Shown piece by piece: positions 32,698 to 43,084 of a stretch of 64,000 bases of DNA. The stretch's first letter is position 1; each line of letters begins with the position of its first letter. A program made the position numbers and the translations under genes. The stretch covers positions 4,503,524 through 4,567,523 of the forward strand of contig NZ_AP027042.1 in assembly GCF_027924605.1 (NCBI RefSeq). The letters are read 5' to 3'. Source of the DNA: Dyella sp. GSA-30 (GTDB lineage: Bacteria; Pseudomonadota; Gammaproteobacteria; Xanthomonadales; Rhodanobacteraceae). The notes below the pieces were generated by a model, which was not told where the DNA came from, did no database searches, and saw only the letters and a list, made by a program, of their open reading frames with translations.

Positions 32698-33284
32698 AGC
32701 GAAAGAAAATTCCCCAACAAACGAGCGCCGACACGTGCCGAGCGCTCCGGATGAAACTGCATGCCGTGAAAATTGCGGTTGGCGATGACGGCAGAAAAAT
32801 CGCCGCCGTAATTGGTGGTCGCAAGGCTGTAGTCGCCTACCGGGACCGCATAGCTGTGAACGAAATAGGCGTAGTCATCGCGCCCCAAACCGGCCAGCAA
32901 CGGATGCTCGCCCTGCGCGTCGAGTCGATTCCAGCCCATATGTGGAATGCGCATGCCGTCCGTCGCGTGAAAGCGTCTGACCTGTGCAGGTACCACGCCC
33001 AGGCAATCGACATCGGCCTCTTCCGAGTGCTCGCAAAGCAGCTGCATACCAAGGCAAACGCCAAGGACCGGCTGCGTCAGCGAACGAATCGTGTCGACCA
33101 GGTTCAATTCCCGCAGCCGCGCCATGCCCGGACCCGCAGCGCCCACACCCGGCAGGATCACTTTATCTGCTGCGCGAATGGTTGCGGCATCCGAGGTCAA
33201 GGCGGCATCCACACCCAGCCGCTGCAAGGCATAGCGCACCGAGCCGATATTGGTGCCACCGGCATCGACCAGTACCACGGCCAT
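32694..33284 (-). CDS. hisH: Imidazole glycerol phosphate synthase glutaminase subunit
   Basis: Class I glutamine amidotransferase supplying ammonia to HisF. The 196-residue product shows PGVGAAGPGM, the nucleophile in PVLGVCLGMQLL, and the catalytic His-Glu pair in MQFHPERS. Its start shares one base with the hisB stop (TAATG). Full length for the family. Confidence 0.97.
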   Translation of the reverse strand: MAVVLVDAGGTNIGSVRYALQRLGVDAALTSDAATIRAADKVILPGVGAAGPGMARLRELNLVDTIRSLTQPVLGVCLGMQLLCEHSEEADVDCLGVVPAQVRRFHATDGMRIPHMGWNRLDAQGEHPLLAGLGRDDYAYFVHSYAVPVGDYSLATTNYGGDFSAVIANRNFHGMQFHPERSARVGARLLGNFLSL

Positions 33285-34348
33285 TACAGCGCTCCTTTGG
33301 TGCTCGGCAGATCGCTGCCCTCACGCCGGATCGCCTGGCGCAGACAACGCGCCACCGCCTTGAAACAGGCCTCGATCATGTGATGCGCATTCTCGCCATG
33401 GACGCTCAAGTGCAAGTTCGCACCGAGCGTCTCGCACAGCGATCGAAAGAAATGCGGCAGCAGCTCGGTCGGCATCTGGCCCACCTGATCACGCGGCAGT
33501 ACGCCTTCGAAAACGAAGTAGGGACGACCGGACAGATCCAGCGCGGCGCTGGCCTGGGTCTCATCCATCGGCAACGTAAAACCGTAGCGGCCGATACCGC
33601 GCTTGTCGCCCAAGGCCTGCTTCAGCGCCGTACCCAGCGCCAGGGCGCAGTCCTCGATCGTATGGTGTTCGTCGATGTGGATATCGCCCTCGCAGTCGAG
33701 TGTCAGCGCAAAGCCGCCATGCTTGCCCAACTGCTCGACCATGTGATCGAAAAAGCCCAGGCCGGTGTGCACTTTGGGTTCGGCGACCTGGTCGAGGTTT
33801 ACTCCCACCGTGATGCGCGTTTCCTTGGTACGGCGCGTAACCTGCGCAAGGCGTGGCGCATCGAGCACCTGATGCGCCAGTTCGGTCCAGTTGATCCCGT
33901 GAGGACCGACACGCCATCCACGCACGCCAAGGTTGGCGGCAAATTGCAGATCGGTTTCGCGATCGCCCACCATCAGCGAGGCGGCGCGACTCCAGTCGTC
34001 ATCGGCCAGATAGTGGCGCACCAGACCCACGCCGGGTTTGCGCGTATCCAAACCATCGGCCGGGAAACTCCGGTCGATGAGGACTTCGCGAAAGCGCACG
34101 CCCTGGCTTTCGAAAATGCGCAGCATCAACTCGTGCGGCCCCGTGAAGCTCGGCTCGGGAAAGCGTTCGGTGCCTAGACCATCCTGATTGGTCACCATGA
34201 CCAGTTCGTAGCCGGACGCGACAAAACGTTGCAGCGCGGCGACCACGCCCGGCAGCAGACTGAGCTTTTCGTAGCTGTCGATCTGCTCGTCCGCCGGCTC
34301 CTCGATCAGGCAACCGTCGCGATCGACAAAAAGCAGCTTGCGGCTCAT
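33284..34348 (-). CDS. hisB: Bifunctional histidinol-phosphatase / imidazoleglycerol-phosphate dehydratase
   Basis: Two-domain enzyme of 354 residues. The N-terminal HAD phosphatase (about 1-165) has [13 protein letters not shown] as motif I and four ligands for a zinc loop are not obvious by eye; the C-terminal IGPD domain (about 170-354) has [30 protein letters not shown] and [12 protein letters not shown] with its metal-binding histidines. The fused form is typical of gammaproteobacteria. It overlaps hisC by 4 nt. Confidence 0.97.
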   Translation of the reverse strand: MSRKLLFVDRDGCLIEEPADEQIDSYEKLSLLPGVVAALQRFVASGYELVMVTNQDGLGTERFPEPSFTGPHELMLRIFESQGVRFREVLIDRSFPADGLDTRKPGVGLVRHYLADDDWSRAASLMVGDRETDLQFAANLGVRGWRVGPHGINWTELAHQVLDAPRLAQVTRRTKETRITVGVNLDQVAEPKVHTGLGFFDHMVEQLGKHGGFALTLDCEGDIHIDEHHTIEDCALALGTALKQALGDKRGIGRYGFTLPMDETQASAALDLSGRPYFVFEGVLPRDQVGQMPTELLPHFFRSLCETLGANLHLSVHGENAHHMIEACFKAVARCLRQAIRREGSDLPSTKGAL

Positions 34349-35409
34349 GCCGTCACTCCTTGCAGCACGGCCAAAACGCGCTGGTTTTCATCGGGCGTAC
34401 CGATGGTGATGCGCAAGGCATCGCTCAGGCCCGGATAACGACGTACGTCGCGCACGACGATGCCGGCGTCGAACAAGCGCCGATAGGCGGCCGCCGCATC
34501 ATCCAGACGCACAGTAAGAAAATTGGTCACCGATGGCAGAACCTCGCGCACACCGGGTGTACTGCGCAAGGCCGCCGCCATCTCGCGACGCTGTTCGCGC
34601 ACCAGAAGAACCTGCTCCGTCACGGCTTTTCGACCTTGCGGCGAAAGTGCGTGTAATGCGGCATCCAGGCAAGGCGTCGGTACGGGATATGGCGGCAGTA
34701 TCTTGCGTAGCAAGTCGATCACCGCCGGTGCGGCCAGTACGCTACCGACGCGTGCGCCGGCCAAGGCCCAGGCCTTGGACAAGGTCCGCAAGACAACCAT
34801 GTGTTCGTAACGGTCCAGCAGATCGATCACGCTGGCATCGCCTTCATCGGCGAACTCGGCATATGCCTCGTCGACCACCAGCACAGCACGACCTGCAAGT
34901 GCCTCGGCGAGCGTAACGATCGTCTCTCGCGACACACGCTGCCCGCTGGGATTGTTGGGGCTGCAGACGAAGACCAGCTTGACGGCGTCCGTCATGCCGG
35001 TCAGCACGGCATTGGCGTCGACCTGAAACTGCTCGTCCAGGAGCACCTCGACGATGCCTGCGTTCTGCACCTGGGCACAGATCGCGTACATGCCGAAGGT
35101 GGGCGGTTGAATCAGGATCGCATCCTGCCCGGCCCGGCAGAAAGCGCGTATCAACAGATCGATCGCCTCATCACTGCCGCGCCCGACCAGAATGCGATCG
35201 CGCGTTACGCCATAGAGCGCAGCCAACTGGTCGAGCAAGGCCGCCGGTTGCGGATCGGGATAACGGTGGAACGGACCTTTCTCGCCATACGAGGGCCAGG
35301 CCGATTCATTGGCATTGAGAAACACCTCGCCGCCGCTGGCTTCGGTTCGCGCGGACGAGTACGCCTTCATCTTCAGCAGTTCCGGCCGGGCCAGATCGAG
35401 CACGCTCAT
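34345..35409 (-). CDS. hisC: Histidinol-phosphate aminotransferase
   Basis: PLP-dependent transamination of imidazole acetol phosphate. The 354-residue protein has the fold-type I motifs [29 protein letters not shown] and the PLP lysine in [16 protein letters not shown] chose the ATG that overlaps the hisD stop (ATGA); the longer in-frame extension lies inside hisD. Length is slightly under the E. coli enzyme (356). Confidence 0.97.
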   Translation of the reverse strand: MSVLDLARPELLKMKAYSSARTEASGGEVFLNANESAWPSYGEKGPFHRYPDPQPAALLDQLAALYGVTRDRILVGRGSDEAIDLLIRAFCRAGQDAILIQPPTFGMYAICAQVQNAGIVEVLLDEQFQVDANAVLTGMTDAVKLVFVCSPNNPSGQRVSRETIVTLAEALAGRAVLVVDEAYAEFADEGDASVIDLLDRYEHMVVLRTLSKAWALAGARVGSVLAAPAVIDLLRKILPPYPVPTPCLDAALHALSPQGRKAVTEQVLLVREQRREMAAALRSTPGVREVLPSVTNFLTVRLDDAAAAYRRLFDAGIVVRDVRRYPGLSDALRITIGTPDENQRVLAVLQGVTA

Positions 35410-36722
35410 GCCGCCGACTCCTGCGCCTGCAGACGCTCCAACCGCAGCGTCACCGCGCGGCGATGCGCTTCGAGCTGCTCGGCCTGCGCCAGGATGGCGG
35501 TACAAGGGCCAATAGCGCGCAAGCCGTCTTCACTCAGCTCCTGCACGGTGATCTGTTTCTGGAAACTCGCCACCGAGACGCCGCTGTAGCTACGCGCATA
35601 ACCATAGGTCGGCAGAACGTGGTTGCTGCCGCTGCAATAGTCGCCCACGGATTCGGGCGTCCACGCGCCCAGGAAAATGGAACCGGCGCTTTCGATACCG
35701 GCGAGCAAGGCGCGCGGATCGGTCACCTGAAGAATCAGGTGTTCGGGCGCGTAGCGGTTACTCACGTCGACGGCTTGCGCCAGCGATGTCACTTCGATCA
35801 GGCGACTTTGTGCCAGGGCCTGGGTCGCTGTGGAGGCGCGCGGCAACAACGCGCACTGACGATCCACCTCCAGCGCAACGGCTTCAAGCAAGGCGCGCGA
35901 ATCGGACAGCAGGATCACCTGGGAATCGGGACCATGCTCGGCTTGCGAGAGAAGATCGGCGGCAACGAACGGCGGATAGGCCTGCGCATCGGCGATCACC
36001 AGTACTTCCGAAGGGCCGGCGGGCATGTCGATCGCCGCGCCCTCGGGATCGCCCGACACCTGCAGCTTTGCCTCGGTAACCCAGGCATTGCCGGGCCCAA
36101 ACAGCTTGTGGCTCCTGGGCACGGACGCCGTGCCATAGGCCATGGCAGCAATAGCCTGCGCGCCACCGAGCTTGAACACCTTGTGCACGCCGGTCACCTG
36201 CGCCGCATACAACACCGCCTCGTCACAACGGCCATCGGCGCGGGCCGGCGAGCACAGCGTGATTTCCGCACAGCCGGCGATATGCGCGGGCACGCCAAGC
36301 ATCAAGGCAGTCGAAGGCAGCGGCGCGGTCCCTGCCGGCACATACAGCCCAACACGGCGAATCGGCCGCAACATGCGCTCGACGCGAACGCCAGGTGCGG
36401 TATCGATACCGACCGGTTGCGGCGCCGCCGCGCGATGGAACGTCTCGATGCGCTCCGCGGCCTCGCGGATCGCCGCTTTCAGATCCGTATCGAGCGCGGC
36501 CTCGGCGGCGATGAATTCCTCCGGCTGCACGGCCAACGCATCGAGCGAGCATCCGTCGTAGCGCGCGGTCAGTTCGAACAAGGCTTCGTCGCCACGCCCA
36601 CGCACCTCGGCGATGATTCGTGCGACACCGTCGCGCAATGTCTCGGCGCGCGATTGCAGAGGGCGCGCCAAGGCATCGCGTCGTGCATTTTCGTCCAGAT
36701 CGGACCAGTTCAATCGTTTCAT
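35406..36722 (-). CDS. hisD: Histidinol dehydrogenase
   Basis: Zinc-dependent two-step oxidation of histidinol to histidine, the final steps. The 438-residue product contains [14 protein letters not shown], the signature [19 protein letters not shown] with the zinc ligands and catalytic residues, and the late histidine in NHVLPT. Placed between hisG and hisC with 4-nt overlaps on both sides. Confidence 0.97.
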   Translation of the reverse strand: MKRLNWSDLDENARRDALARPLQSRAETLRDGVARIIAEVRGRGDEALFELTARYDGCSLDALAVQPEEFIAAEAALDTDLKAAIREAAERIETFHRAAAPQPVGIDTAPGVRVERMLRPIRRVGLYVPAGTAPLPSTALMLGVPAHIAGCAEITLCSPARADGRCDEAVLYAAQVTGVHKVFKLGGAQAIAAMAYGTASVPRSHKLFGPGNAWVTEAKLQVSGDPEGAAIDMPAGPSEVLVIADAQAYPPFVAADLLSQAEHGPDSQVILLSDSRALLEAVALEVDRQCALLPRASTATQALAQSRLIEVTSLAQAVDVSNRYAPEHLILQVTDPRALLAGIESAGSIFLGAWTPESVGDYCSGSNHVLPTYGYARSYSGVSVASFQKQITVQELSEDGLRAIGPCTAILAQAEQLEAHRRAVTLRLERLQAQESAA

Positions 36723-37609
36723 GCCAGCATCTTCTCGACCGGCAGCACGAACATTTCGCGCGCGCCGGCTTTCTTGATTTCTTCAAGCTGTCGCCAGCTC
36801 ACTTCACCTGCGCAAAGCGCCTGCAGCATCAGTTGATCGGGTTGCCCCGCCACCGGCAGCAAGGTCGGCTGCGGACCACCCGGCAACAAACGCGTCACTG
36901 CGTCGAGTGAACCGCGCGAAGTCTGCAAGAGCAGCAGGCGCGATTCGCGCACCTGGATGACGCCGTCGAGCCGCTTGAACAACAGCTCGATCATGTCGCC
37001 ACGCTCATCGGAAGGCAGCGCACGCGGCCCGGCGAGGACCGCTTCGCTTTGCAGGATCACGTCCGTCTCGCGCAGTTGATTGGCCACCAGGGTGCCGCCG
37101 CTTTGCACCAGATCGCAGATGGCGTCGGCCGTGCCCAGCCGTGGCGCGATTTCGACCGAACCGGCCAAGGTCACCACGCCGGCGTCGATACCGTGCGTCC
37201 GCAGCCATTCCCCAAGCAACCCCGGATAGGACGTCGCAATGCGCAAGCCGCCGAGCTGCTCCGGCCGCTCATAGGCCATCTCCTGCGGCACGGCGATCGA
37301 CAGCCGGCAGCGGCCGAAGCCGAGTTGACGCCACTCCGCCAAAGCCGCATCGCGGCCAGCGGACTGGGAGTATTCGTTGAGCACATTGCGCCCGACGATA
37401 CCCAGGTCGCAGACGCCCTGGGCGATCAACCCGGGGATATCGTCGTCACGCACCAGTAGCAGGTCGACCGGCTCGCCTTCGCCGAAGCAGAAAAGCTTGT
37501 CGCGACTCTGCCGAAAGCTGAGTCCGCAGCGATTGAGCAGTTCCAATGCCGGCTCGGTCAACCGGCCGGACTTCTGCATCGCTATACGCAAACGATCCCT
37601 CGTACTCAT
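36719..37609 (-). CDS. hisG: ATP phosphoribosyltransferase (long form)
   Basis: First and feedback-controlled step: ATP plus PRPP gives phosphoribosyl-ATP. The 296-residue protein is the long hexameric form with a C-terminal ACT-like regulatory domain (about 225-296), so no hisZ is required. Motifs include [11 protein letters not shown] at the start, [11 protein letters not shown] and the PRPP-binding segment near [13 protein letters not shown]. The ATG overlaps the stop of the upstream TrpR-like gene (ATGA), tying the enzyme operon to that regulator. Confidence 0.97.
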   Translation of the reverse strand: MSTRDRLRIAMQKSGRLTEPALELLNRCGLSFRQSRDKLFCFGEGEPVDLLLVRDDDIPGLIAQGVCDLGIVGRNVLNEYSQSAGRDAALAEWRQLGFGRCRLSIAVPQEMAYERPEQLGGLRIATSYPGLLGEWLRTHGIDAGVVTLAGSVEIAPRLGTADAICDLVQSGGTLVANQLRETDVILQSEAVLAGPRALPSDERGDMIELLFKRLDGVIQVRESRLLLLQTSRGSLDAVTRLLPGGPQPTLLPVAGQPDQLMLQALCAGEVSWRQLEEIKKAGAREMFVLPVEKMLA

Positions 37610-37941
37610 GCCCGTACTCTCTTCTGTGCGGCGCGACGCCGTGCTGCACGAGCCGCGGCGGCGAGGTAGCCGCCATTGCCCTGATTCAGATACCGGGCGA
37701 CTCGCCCAATCGTGGTGATGCTGACGGCGGTGAGCTCGTGGATCTCCCGGTAGGAAACCCCGTCGAGCAGGTGCGGCACCACCCGCCATCGGTCCACCAG
37801 CACTTCCAGCTCCGCCGGGGTGCACAGGTCGTGCAGGAAGGCGGACATTTCCTCCGGGTTTTTCAACGACAGCAGGGCTTCGCAGAGGCCTAGTTCGGCG
37901 GACTCGGCGGGGAGCTGGGGGTCTAGGGAGCGTCGCTTCAT
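37606..37941 (-). CDS. TrpR/YerC family regulator heading the his operon
   Basis: A 111-residue all-helical DNA-binding protein of the TrpR-like YerC/YecD family. The core (about 22-95) contains LCTPAELEVLVDRW, conserved in this family, and a helix-turn-helix at about 63-85 (SYREIHELTAVSITTIGRVARYL). The C-terminus is very rich in Ala/Arg. It overlaps hisG by 4 nt, is the first gene of the operon, and is preceded by a good sigma70 promoter with an operator-like palindrome, so it most likely autoregulates the histidine operon. The co-repressor (histidine, tryptophan or other) cannot be read from sequence. Confidence 0.88.
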   Translation of the reverse strand: MKRRSLDPQLPAESAELGLCEALLSLKNPEEMSAFLHDLCTPAELEVLVDRWRVVPHLLDGVSYREIHELTAVSITTIGRVARYLNQGNGGYLAAAARAARRRAAQKRVRA

Positions 37942-37947
37942 AATGTA

Positions 37948-38001
37948 CTAACGCATTAACACAGTAGAGTGGACTATACGGGGTTTTGTGAGGGGCGGCA
38001 A
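37948..38001 (-). promoter_or_regulatory. Promoter and candidate operator of the his operon
   Basis: On the minus strand: -35 TTGCCG (37996-38001), 17-bp spacer, -10 TATAGT (37973-37978), so transcription should start near 37966. Just downstream lies the imperfect palindrome TTAATG-CGTTAG (37948-37959), inside the fuller CTAA/TTAG-flanked stretch GTACTAACGCATTAAC; its position between start site and ATG suits a repressor site for the TrpR-like product. No leader-peptide attenuator with a run of His codons is seen. Confidence 0.6.
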
Positions 38002-38370
38002 ATGGAGGGGTGATCTGATCGCTTACGCAGCCCGTCCTACTTCGTCATTCCGGCGTAGGCCGGAAGCTTTTGACGTGACGGCCTGGTTCTTGCCTGGGTG
38101 TTCGGGCGACCTGGCCGCTTACGCAGCGGGCGTTTCACTCGCCTGCCGGCGAGCGAGTCACTTTTTCTTTGCTGGCCCAAAGCAAAAGTAACCAAAAAGA
38201 AATGGCCTGTGGATCAAGGGCTCTGAGCAGCATTGAGGGATAAAACCGTTCGGACCGTCTACTCGAATCGTCAGGGGACACTTCACGCGCTTCTGAGGTA
38301 CGCCGAATCTGTGCGCGAGGCGTCGCGATGGTGAGGACTTAAGGTGTTCCCTCACCCTCGCCTACCCCTC

Positions 38371-38506
38371 TCGTCATTCCGGCGAAGGCCGGAATCCATG
38401 CCTCAGCGTTTCCGCTTGCGACACGTTGTCTGACAAGCGAGGGCCTGAGGAATAGATGACCAGCTTCGCTGTTGAAAAGCGCCTCCGGCCTTCGCCGGAA
38501 TGACGA
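38371..38506. repeat. REP doublet (BIME-like), second copy
   Basis: Left unit CGTCATTCCGG-CGAA-GGCCGGAAT and right unit CCGGCC-TTCG-CCGGAATGACGA face each other. The inner spacer shares CCTCAGCG, CTTGC, ACGTTG, CTGACAAGCG and GAGGAAT in the same order as the doublet at 4071, showing the whole doublet, not just single REPs, is the repeated unit. This copy has about 25 extra nt before its right unit. Confidence 0.85.
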
Positions 38507-38653
38507 ATAGGGGAGATTAGTGCGAGGTTGGAGGTCGATCTTTGTTCTTGGCAAGCGATGCGCAGCGAGCCGTCAGCTCTTCGGGCCCCCTCGGGAGCCG
38601 AGTGAGGTTTGGACGATCAGGCCCCGAAGGGGGCATCGACAGGACGTCGATGC

Positions 38654-38687
38654 CTTTAGGACGGGACACGGATGTCCCGTCCTAAAG
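38654..38687. repeat. Perfect 15-bp stem-loop inside the repeat region
   Basis: CTTTAGGACGGGACA, a 4-nt loop CGGA, then the exact reverse complement. It adjoins a 9-bp stem GGCATCGAC / GTCGATGCC at 38632-38654. No T tract on either side, so simple termination is unlikely. Confidence 0.8.
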
Positions 38688-38925
38688 CCCGGCCAAGCCT
38701 CACGGTCGCGCAGCGACGGCGGACGCGGGGTGTCCTTTCTTTGGTTATCTTTCTTTGGACAAGCAAAGAAAGTAACTCGCACGCCGGCAGGCGGGCGAAA
38801 CACGCCGCAGGCGACTTTCTAGCCAAAGTGCATCAACGCTCAAGCGACAACCCAACACCGAAGCCACTGGGTCCCCGCCTACGCGGGGATGACGAGATAG
38901 AAAGAGTTGAGGCAAATCAAGTCAA

Positions 38926-40485
38926 TCACGAGCTACACGACAACATCGAACACCCCGCCCTCACCCGCGCCCACTCCGGCCGCCGCCCGGCAAACCGCTC
39001 CATCCGCGGCTGATCCTCATAAGGCCGCCGCAAAACATCAAGCAACGCGTAGATCCCGGACGCATCCCCCTGCTCGGCCAGATCGATCGCCTCCTGCGCC
39101 AGATAATTGCGCAACACATAGCGCGGATTTACCGCACGCATGCGCTCACGCCGCAACGCGTCGGGCACGCCATCCAGCGCCACCCGCCGCGCATACTGCA
39201 TCAGCCACGCATCGAACGCAGGCGCACATTGCTCACGCTTCGCATCGTCATAAAACGCCGCCCACACCGGCTCCAACGAAGGTGCTGCCAGATCGATATC
39301 ACCCAACCCGCGAAAGAACAACGTCATATCGACTTCAGCCTGATGCAACAACTCATGCAGCGATTGCGCCAGCGCCATGTCCTCGTCGCGAATCGTTTCC
39401 AAGCCCAGCTTGGCCGACATATACGCGCGATCATGCGACTGATAGACCGCCGCGTAGTGATCGAGCCCCGCCTGCAACGCTTCGGTGCCGTCAAACAACG
39501 GAGCAAGCGCGCCTGCCAAGCGGCTGAGATTCCACCAGGCGACGTTTGGCTGCTGGCCATAGCGATATCGGCGACGGCCGGCATCGGTGGTGTTGGGCGT
39601 CCAGTCCGGATCGAAATCCTCCAGCCAACCGTAGGGACCATAGTCGATGGTGAGACCGAGGATCGACATATTGTCCGTGTTCATCACGCCATGCACGAAG
39701 CCAACGCGCATCCAGTGCGCCATCAGGATCGCCGTGCGTTCGCACACCTGCTTGAACCAATCGGCGTACAACGCCACGCCCTCGCCTTCCAGCTCGGGAA
39801 AGTCGCGACGAATGGTGAAATCCACCAATTGCTTGAGCAGCGCCGTATCCCCGCGCGATGACGGCAGCTCGAAATGACCGAAACGAATGAACGACGGCGC
39901 GACACGACAGACGATGGCACCGGGTTCGTCGCGCGGATGACCGTCGTAGAACATATCGCGCTCGATCGCATCGCCCGTAGTCACCAGGCTCAACGCGCGC
40001 GTTGTCGGCACACCCAGGTGGTGCATCGCTTCACTGCAAAGGAACTCGCGAACGGACGAGCGCAACACGGCACGCCCGTCGGCGCCACGCGAATAGGGCG
40101 TGCGCCCGGCACCTTTCAGTTGAAGCTCCCAGCGCTGTCCCGCCTCGGTAATCAGCTCGCCCAGTGAAATGGCGCGACCGTCGCCCAGTTGGCCCGCCCA
40201 TACGCCGAACTGATGACCACCATAGTTGGTCGCATACGGCTGCATGCCTGGCAGCAATCCATTGCCGCCGAAAGTTCGCGCAAAGTCATCACTGGCGATG
40301 TCTTCTGGCGTGAAACCCAGTGTGCTGGCCATCTCTACGGAATAAGCCAACACATGGGGCGAGGACACGGCCGCGGGCGATACCGCCGAATGCAGGGCGC
40401 CGTCGACCTGGCGTACTCGCGGGCCCTGCTCGGGGTCGCCGGGAAGCTCACGGATAAAGCTGTTATCGAAGGTGAATATGCGCAT
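38926..40485 (-). CDS. selO: Protein adenylyltransferase SelO (YdiU/UPF0061)
   Basis: Pseudokinase-fold enzyme that transfers AMP to Ser, Thr or Tyr of proteins, linked to oxidative stress. The 519-residue protein has the SelO motifs [37 protein letters not shown] with the ATP-contacting lysine and arginines, and [22 protein letters not shown] containing the catalytic Asp and metal-binding Asn/Asp. The C-terminus ends SCSS; in animals the equivalent region holds selenocysteine, here it is cysteine. It follows the DUF885 peptidase gene after 63 nt. Confidence 0.95.
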   Translation of the reverse strand: MRIFTFDNSFIRELPGDPEQGPRVRQVDGALHSAVSPAAVSSPHVLAYSVEMASTLGFTPEDIASDDFARTFGGNGLLPGMQPYATNYGGHQFGVWAGQLGDGRAISLGELITEAGQRWELQLKGAGRTPYSRGADGRAVLRSSVREFLCSEAMHHLGVPTTRALSLVTTGDAIERDMFYDGHPRDEPGAIVCRVAPSFIRFGHFELPSSRGDTALLKQLVDFTIRRDFPELEGEGVALYADWFKQVCERTAILMAHWMRVGFVHGVMNTDNMSILGLTIDYGPYGWLEDFDPDWTPNTTDAGRRRYRYGQQPNVAWWNLSRLAGALAPLFDGTEALQAGLDHYAAVYQSHDRAYMSAKLGLETIRDEDMALAQSLHELLHQAEVDMTLFFRGLGDIDLAAPSLEPVWAAFYDDAKREQCAPAFDAWLMQYARRVALDGVPDALRRERMRAVNPRYVLRNYLAQEAIDLAEQGDASGIYALLDVLRRPYEDQPRMERFAGRRPEWARVRAGCSMLSCSS

Positions 40486-40548
40486 GGAGCCGATATAGGG
40501 GCGTTGTGCCCACTCCCAAGGCGGCAGTGACGCCGCCTTGGCGAAGCA

Positions 40549-42315
40549 TCACAGCGTCGGCGAGTCGTCATGCAGCATGGCGCGACGCACGATCTTGATC
40601 GGCGCAAAGCCCTGCTTCATGAAAGCATCGTGGAATTGTTCGAGATTGAAATCCTTGCCCTGCCTGGCCATTACGTCCTGGCGCAGCTTCAGGATCTGCA
40701 GCTTGCCCAGGGTGTAATAGAGATAGGTCGGATCGGAGGTGCCGCGCTTGGCCTCCACCACGCCTACCGCATGCGACTGGTAGCCTTCCTTCACGAAAAA
40801 GTCGACCGCCTGCTCGAACGTCATTTGACCGGTGTGCATCTTGATGCCGGCAATGAAGCGCGCGTTACGCAGCAGCGCATCCTGCAACTGCCCCAGCTTC
40901 AGGCGCTGCTGCTGGTGCACGTCGTTCGGATACATCGCCTGGGCCAGGCCCTGGTCGAGCATCATCTGCTCGCTGTAATGCGCCCAGCCTTCGGCATTGC
41001 TCGACGAGCCCAGCAGCTGGCGCACGCGATCGTGGATATCGTGCATCCACAGGAACTGCACGTAGTGCCCGGGATAGGCTTCATGCACGGCAACGTTGTT
41101 GATGACCGGGTAGCTGAACTGGGCCATGAACTCGTCGGTTTCCTGCTTGCTCCACGACGGATCCGGCAGCGTGACGTTGAAATAGGCTTCCTTGGCCACC
41201 TTCTCGAACGGCCCCGGCGTGTCCATCGACGCGAATGTCGTCGCACGCTCGAACGGCGGCGTCTCCTCCAGGATCGGCTGCACCTGCGAGGGAATGCTGA
41301 TGATGTGATGGCTCTGGATAAAATCGATCAGCTTGGCGAACGTGCCGCGGAACGTGTCGAGCAGTTGTGCGCGCTCGGGATGATCAGCCCCCAGCTCTGC
41401 CAACACCTGCGCCGGGGTTTTCTTCGGATCGAGTTCCTTGGCCACCTTGGCGAACTCGGCCTGATTCCTGTGCATGTCTTCCATATCGATCGCCACCAGC
41501 TTGTCCAGTGGCGTGTCGACCATTTCGTCATAGGCCAGCTTTTTGCGGAACGCGTCGGCGCCGATGCGGAAGTCGCCATGCGAGCGCGGCAGCAGATCGG
41601 TCTTGATCCACTGCTGATAGTCCTTCAGCGCCTGGATGACTGCCGCATTGCTCTGCGCAAACTGCTCTTTCAGCTTGGCATCGGTGGCCTCGGTAAAGGC
41701 CGAAGGCACGTCCTTGCCGAAAAAGTCGATCAGGCCGGGAAGCTGCTCCAGCGCAATCTCGGTATAGATCTTCGGCGGATTCTTGAGGTTCTTGCGCGCC
41801 TCGGCCAGCACCTGCGGCATCTTCTTCTCGCGCTCGATCAGCACTTTCAGGCGATCGTCAGGCGAGGCGAATTTGCGCGACATCAGGGTGAATGCACTGC
41901 CGGTGATACCGCTGGAATAGTTGTCCGGATTGGTCTCCCACCAGCGCACCTGGTCGAGCATCAGCAGGCGGCCGCGGATATTGGCCAGCACCAGTTCGAG
42001 ATCGCCGTGCGCCTGCTCGCTGAGCTTGCCCGCGTCGATCGCGGCAAACTTCGCTTCCCACTGCCGGAGCGCCTTGACGGTCTCTTCTTCGCCCTTGCGC
42101 GAATAGTCTTCGAGCTGGCTGTCGTACTGGTGCAGACCGGCCGATGTAGCGGCGGTCGGCTGGTTGGGAAAATAGAAGTCGTCGAAATAGTGATCGGCCA
42201 GCTTGACGAAGGCGGGATCACCCGCCGCCGTCGGCTCGGCGGCGAACGAGACGGACGCGAACCCGGCCAGAGCCAGGCTCAAGGCGAGCGAAAGCGACTT
42301 GGAACGCTTGAACAT
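40549..42315 (-). CDS. DUF885 family metallopeptidase, exported
   Basis: A 588-residue protein with an N-terminal signal peptide (about 1-25, MFKRSKSLSLAL...SFAA) and a DUF885 domain over the remainder. The zinc-site motif HEAYPGHY (HExxxGH form) lies around residue 410, and family members are annotated as peptidases of unknown specificity in the periplasm. The ATG at 42315 gives the signal peptide; an upstream in-frame extension is not credible. It is 55 nt downstream of rsuA on the same strand and probably part of an rsmC-rsuA-DUF885-selO transcript. Confidence 0.9.
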   Translation of the reverse strand: MFKRSKSLSLALSLALAGFASVSFAAEPTAAGDPAFVKLADHYFDDFYFPNQPTAATSAGLHQYDSQLEDYSRKGEEETVKALRQWEAKFAAIDAGKLSEQAHGDLELVLANIRGRLLMLDQVRWWETNPDNYSSGITGSAFTLMSRKFASPDDRLKVLIEREKKMPQVLAEARKNLKNPPKIYTEIALEQLPGLIDFFGKDVPSAFTEATDAKLKEQFAQSNAAVIQALKDYQQWIKTDLLPRSHGDFRIGADAFRKKLAYDEMVDTPLDKLVAIDMEDMHRNQAEFAKVAKELDPKKTPAQVLAELGADHPERAQLLDTFRGTFAKLIDFIQSHHIISIPSQVQPILEETPPFERATTFASMDTPGPFEKVAKEAYFNVTLPDPSWSKQETDEFMAQFSYPVINNVAVHEAYPGHYVQFLWMHDIHDRVRQLLGSSSNAEGWAHYSEQMMLDQGLAQAMYPNDVHQQQRLKLGQLQDALLRNARFIAGIKMHTGQMTFEQAVDFFVKEGYQSHAVGVVEAKRGTSDPTYLYYTLGKLQILKLRQDVMARQGKDFNLEQFHDAFMKQGFAPIKIVRRAMLHDDSPTL

Positions 42316-42370
42316 GCGGCATACCCCTTGCAACGAAGCGTCGAGTGTAGCGCGCTGCTCGGGCGGTGGA

Positions 42371-43084
42371 TCAGACCACCGGCGTACCGGCAAAAACTTT
42401 CGCTATCTCGGCTTCGGACAGCATGCGCCACTCGCCGGCCGGCAACTCGTCGAGCTGCAATGCACCAACCGCTATGCGACGCAAGGCATCGACATGATTG
42501 CCGGTGGCCGCGAACATGCGCCTTACCTGGTGGTAGCGGCCCTCGGTCACGGTCAGCCGTGCCAGGCGCGGCGCGAGCACTTCGAGGCGTGCCGGCGCCA
42601 ATGGCGTGGTTTCCGATTCGAGCATCAACGTGCCGCTGGCGAAGAGCTCTGCTTCGTCACCGCGCAGGTCTTGCGCCAACGTGGCTTCGTAAATCTTGGT
42701 GACCTCGGCACGTGGCGAAATGATCCGATGCAGTAGCGCACCATCGTCAGTAAACAACAACAAACCGGAGGTATCGCGATCGAGGCGCCCTACCGTCGAC
42801 AACGAGGGATCGCGCACGCGATAGCGCGGCGGCAGCAGATCGTAGACCACCCTGCCCTGGTCCTTGCGCGAGCAGGTAGCGCCCAGCGGCTTGTTCATCA
42901 TCAACACCATACCGACGGGCGGATCGAGCGGCTCGCCATCGATATGAACGTGTTCGTGCTCCACCTTGTCGTCGGCGTACAGGACTTCACCAGCGGCATC
43001 CGTGACGCGGCCTTCGCGAAACATCCAGGCCACTTCCTTGCGACTGCCGTAGCCGAGATTGGCGATCAGCTTGACCAGTTTCAT
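42371..43084 (-). CDS. rsuA: 16S rRNA pseudouridine synthase (RsuA family)
   Basis: Predicted to isomerise U516 of 16S rRNA. The 237-residue product has an N-terminal S4 RNA-binding domain (about 1-60, KLIANLGYGSRKEVAWMFREGRV), then the catalytic domain with GRLDRDTSGLLLFTDDG holding the catalytic aspartate, KIYEATL, and EGRYHQVRRMFAATGN. RluE and RluF are close relatives; length and MFAATGN fit RsuA best. Its ATG overlaps the rsmC stop, pairing two 16S rRNA modification enzymes. Confidence 0.88.
   Translation of the reverse strand: MKLVKLIANLGYGSRKEVAWMFREGRVTDAAGEVLYADDKVEHEHVHIDGEPLDPPVGMVLMMNKPLGATCSRKDQGRVVYDLLPPRYRVRDPSLSTVGRLDRDTSGLLLFTDDGALLHRIISPRAEVTKIYEATLAQDLRGDEAELFASGTLMLESETTPLAPARLEVLAPRLARLTVTEGRYHQVRRMFAATGNHVDALRRIAVGALQLDELPAGEWRMLSEAEIAKVFAGTPVV

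Larger units (their letters stand above)
37942..38925. repeat. Gene-free repeat-packed region between his operon and selO
   Basis: About 980 bp without a credible gene. From left: the his promoter; a half REP at 38043; one arm of a large inverted repeat at 38128-38205 (CTTTGCTGGCCCAAAGC, AAAAGTAACCAAAAAG); a REP doublet at 38371-38506; GCGATGCGCAGCGAGCC at 38555, resembling the tail of the 46-bp palindromes; a 9-bp stem at 38632-38654; a perfect 15-bp stem CTTTAGGACGGGACA at 38654-38687; the other arm of the inverted repeat at 38730-38806; and a REP at 38866-38899. Short frames here come from the repeats. Confidence 0.8.

Noticed and set aside
38158-38355. Short minus-strand frame ending in a Phe/Tyr-rich stretch followed by lysines
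   Set aside because: It is a translation of one arm of the inverted repeat; frames of this kind recur wherever the repeat does and have no supporting start site.
38573-38803. Frame beginning MFRPPAGVRVTFFACPKK
   Set aside because: It lies entirely within the repeat region and translates the other repeat arm plus stem-loops; such frames are common spurious predictions.
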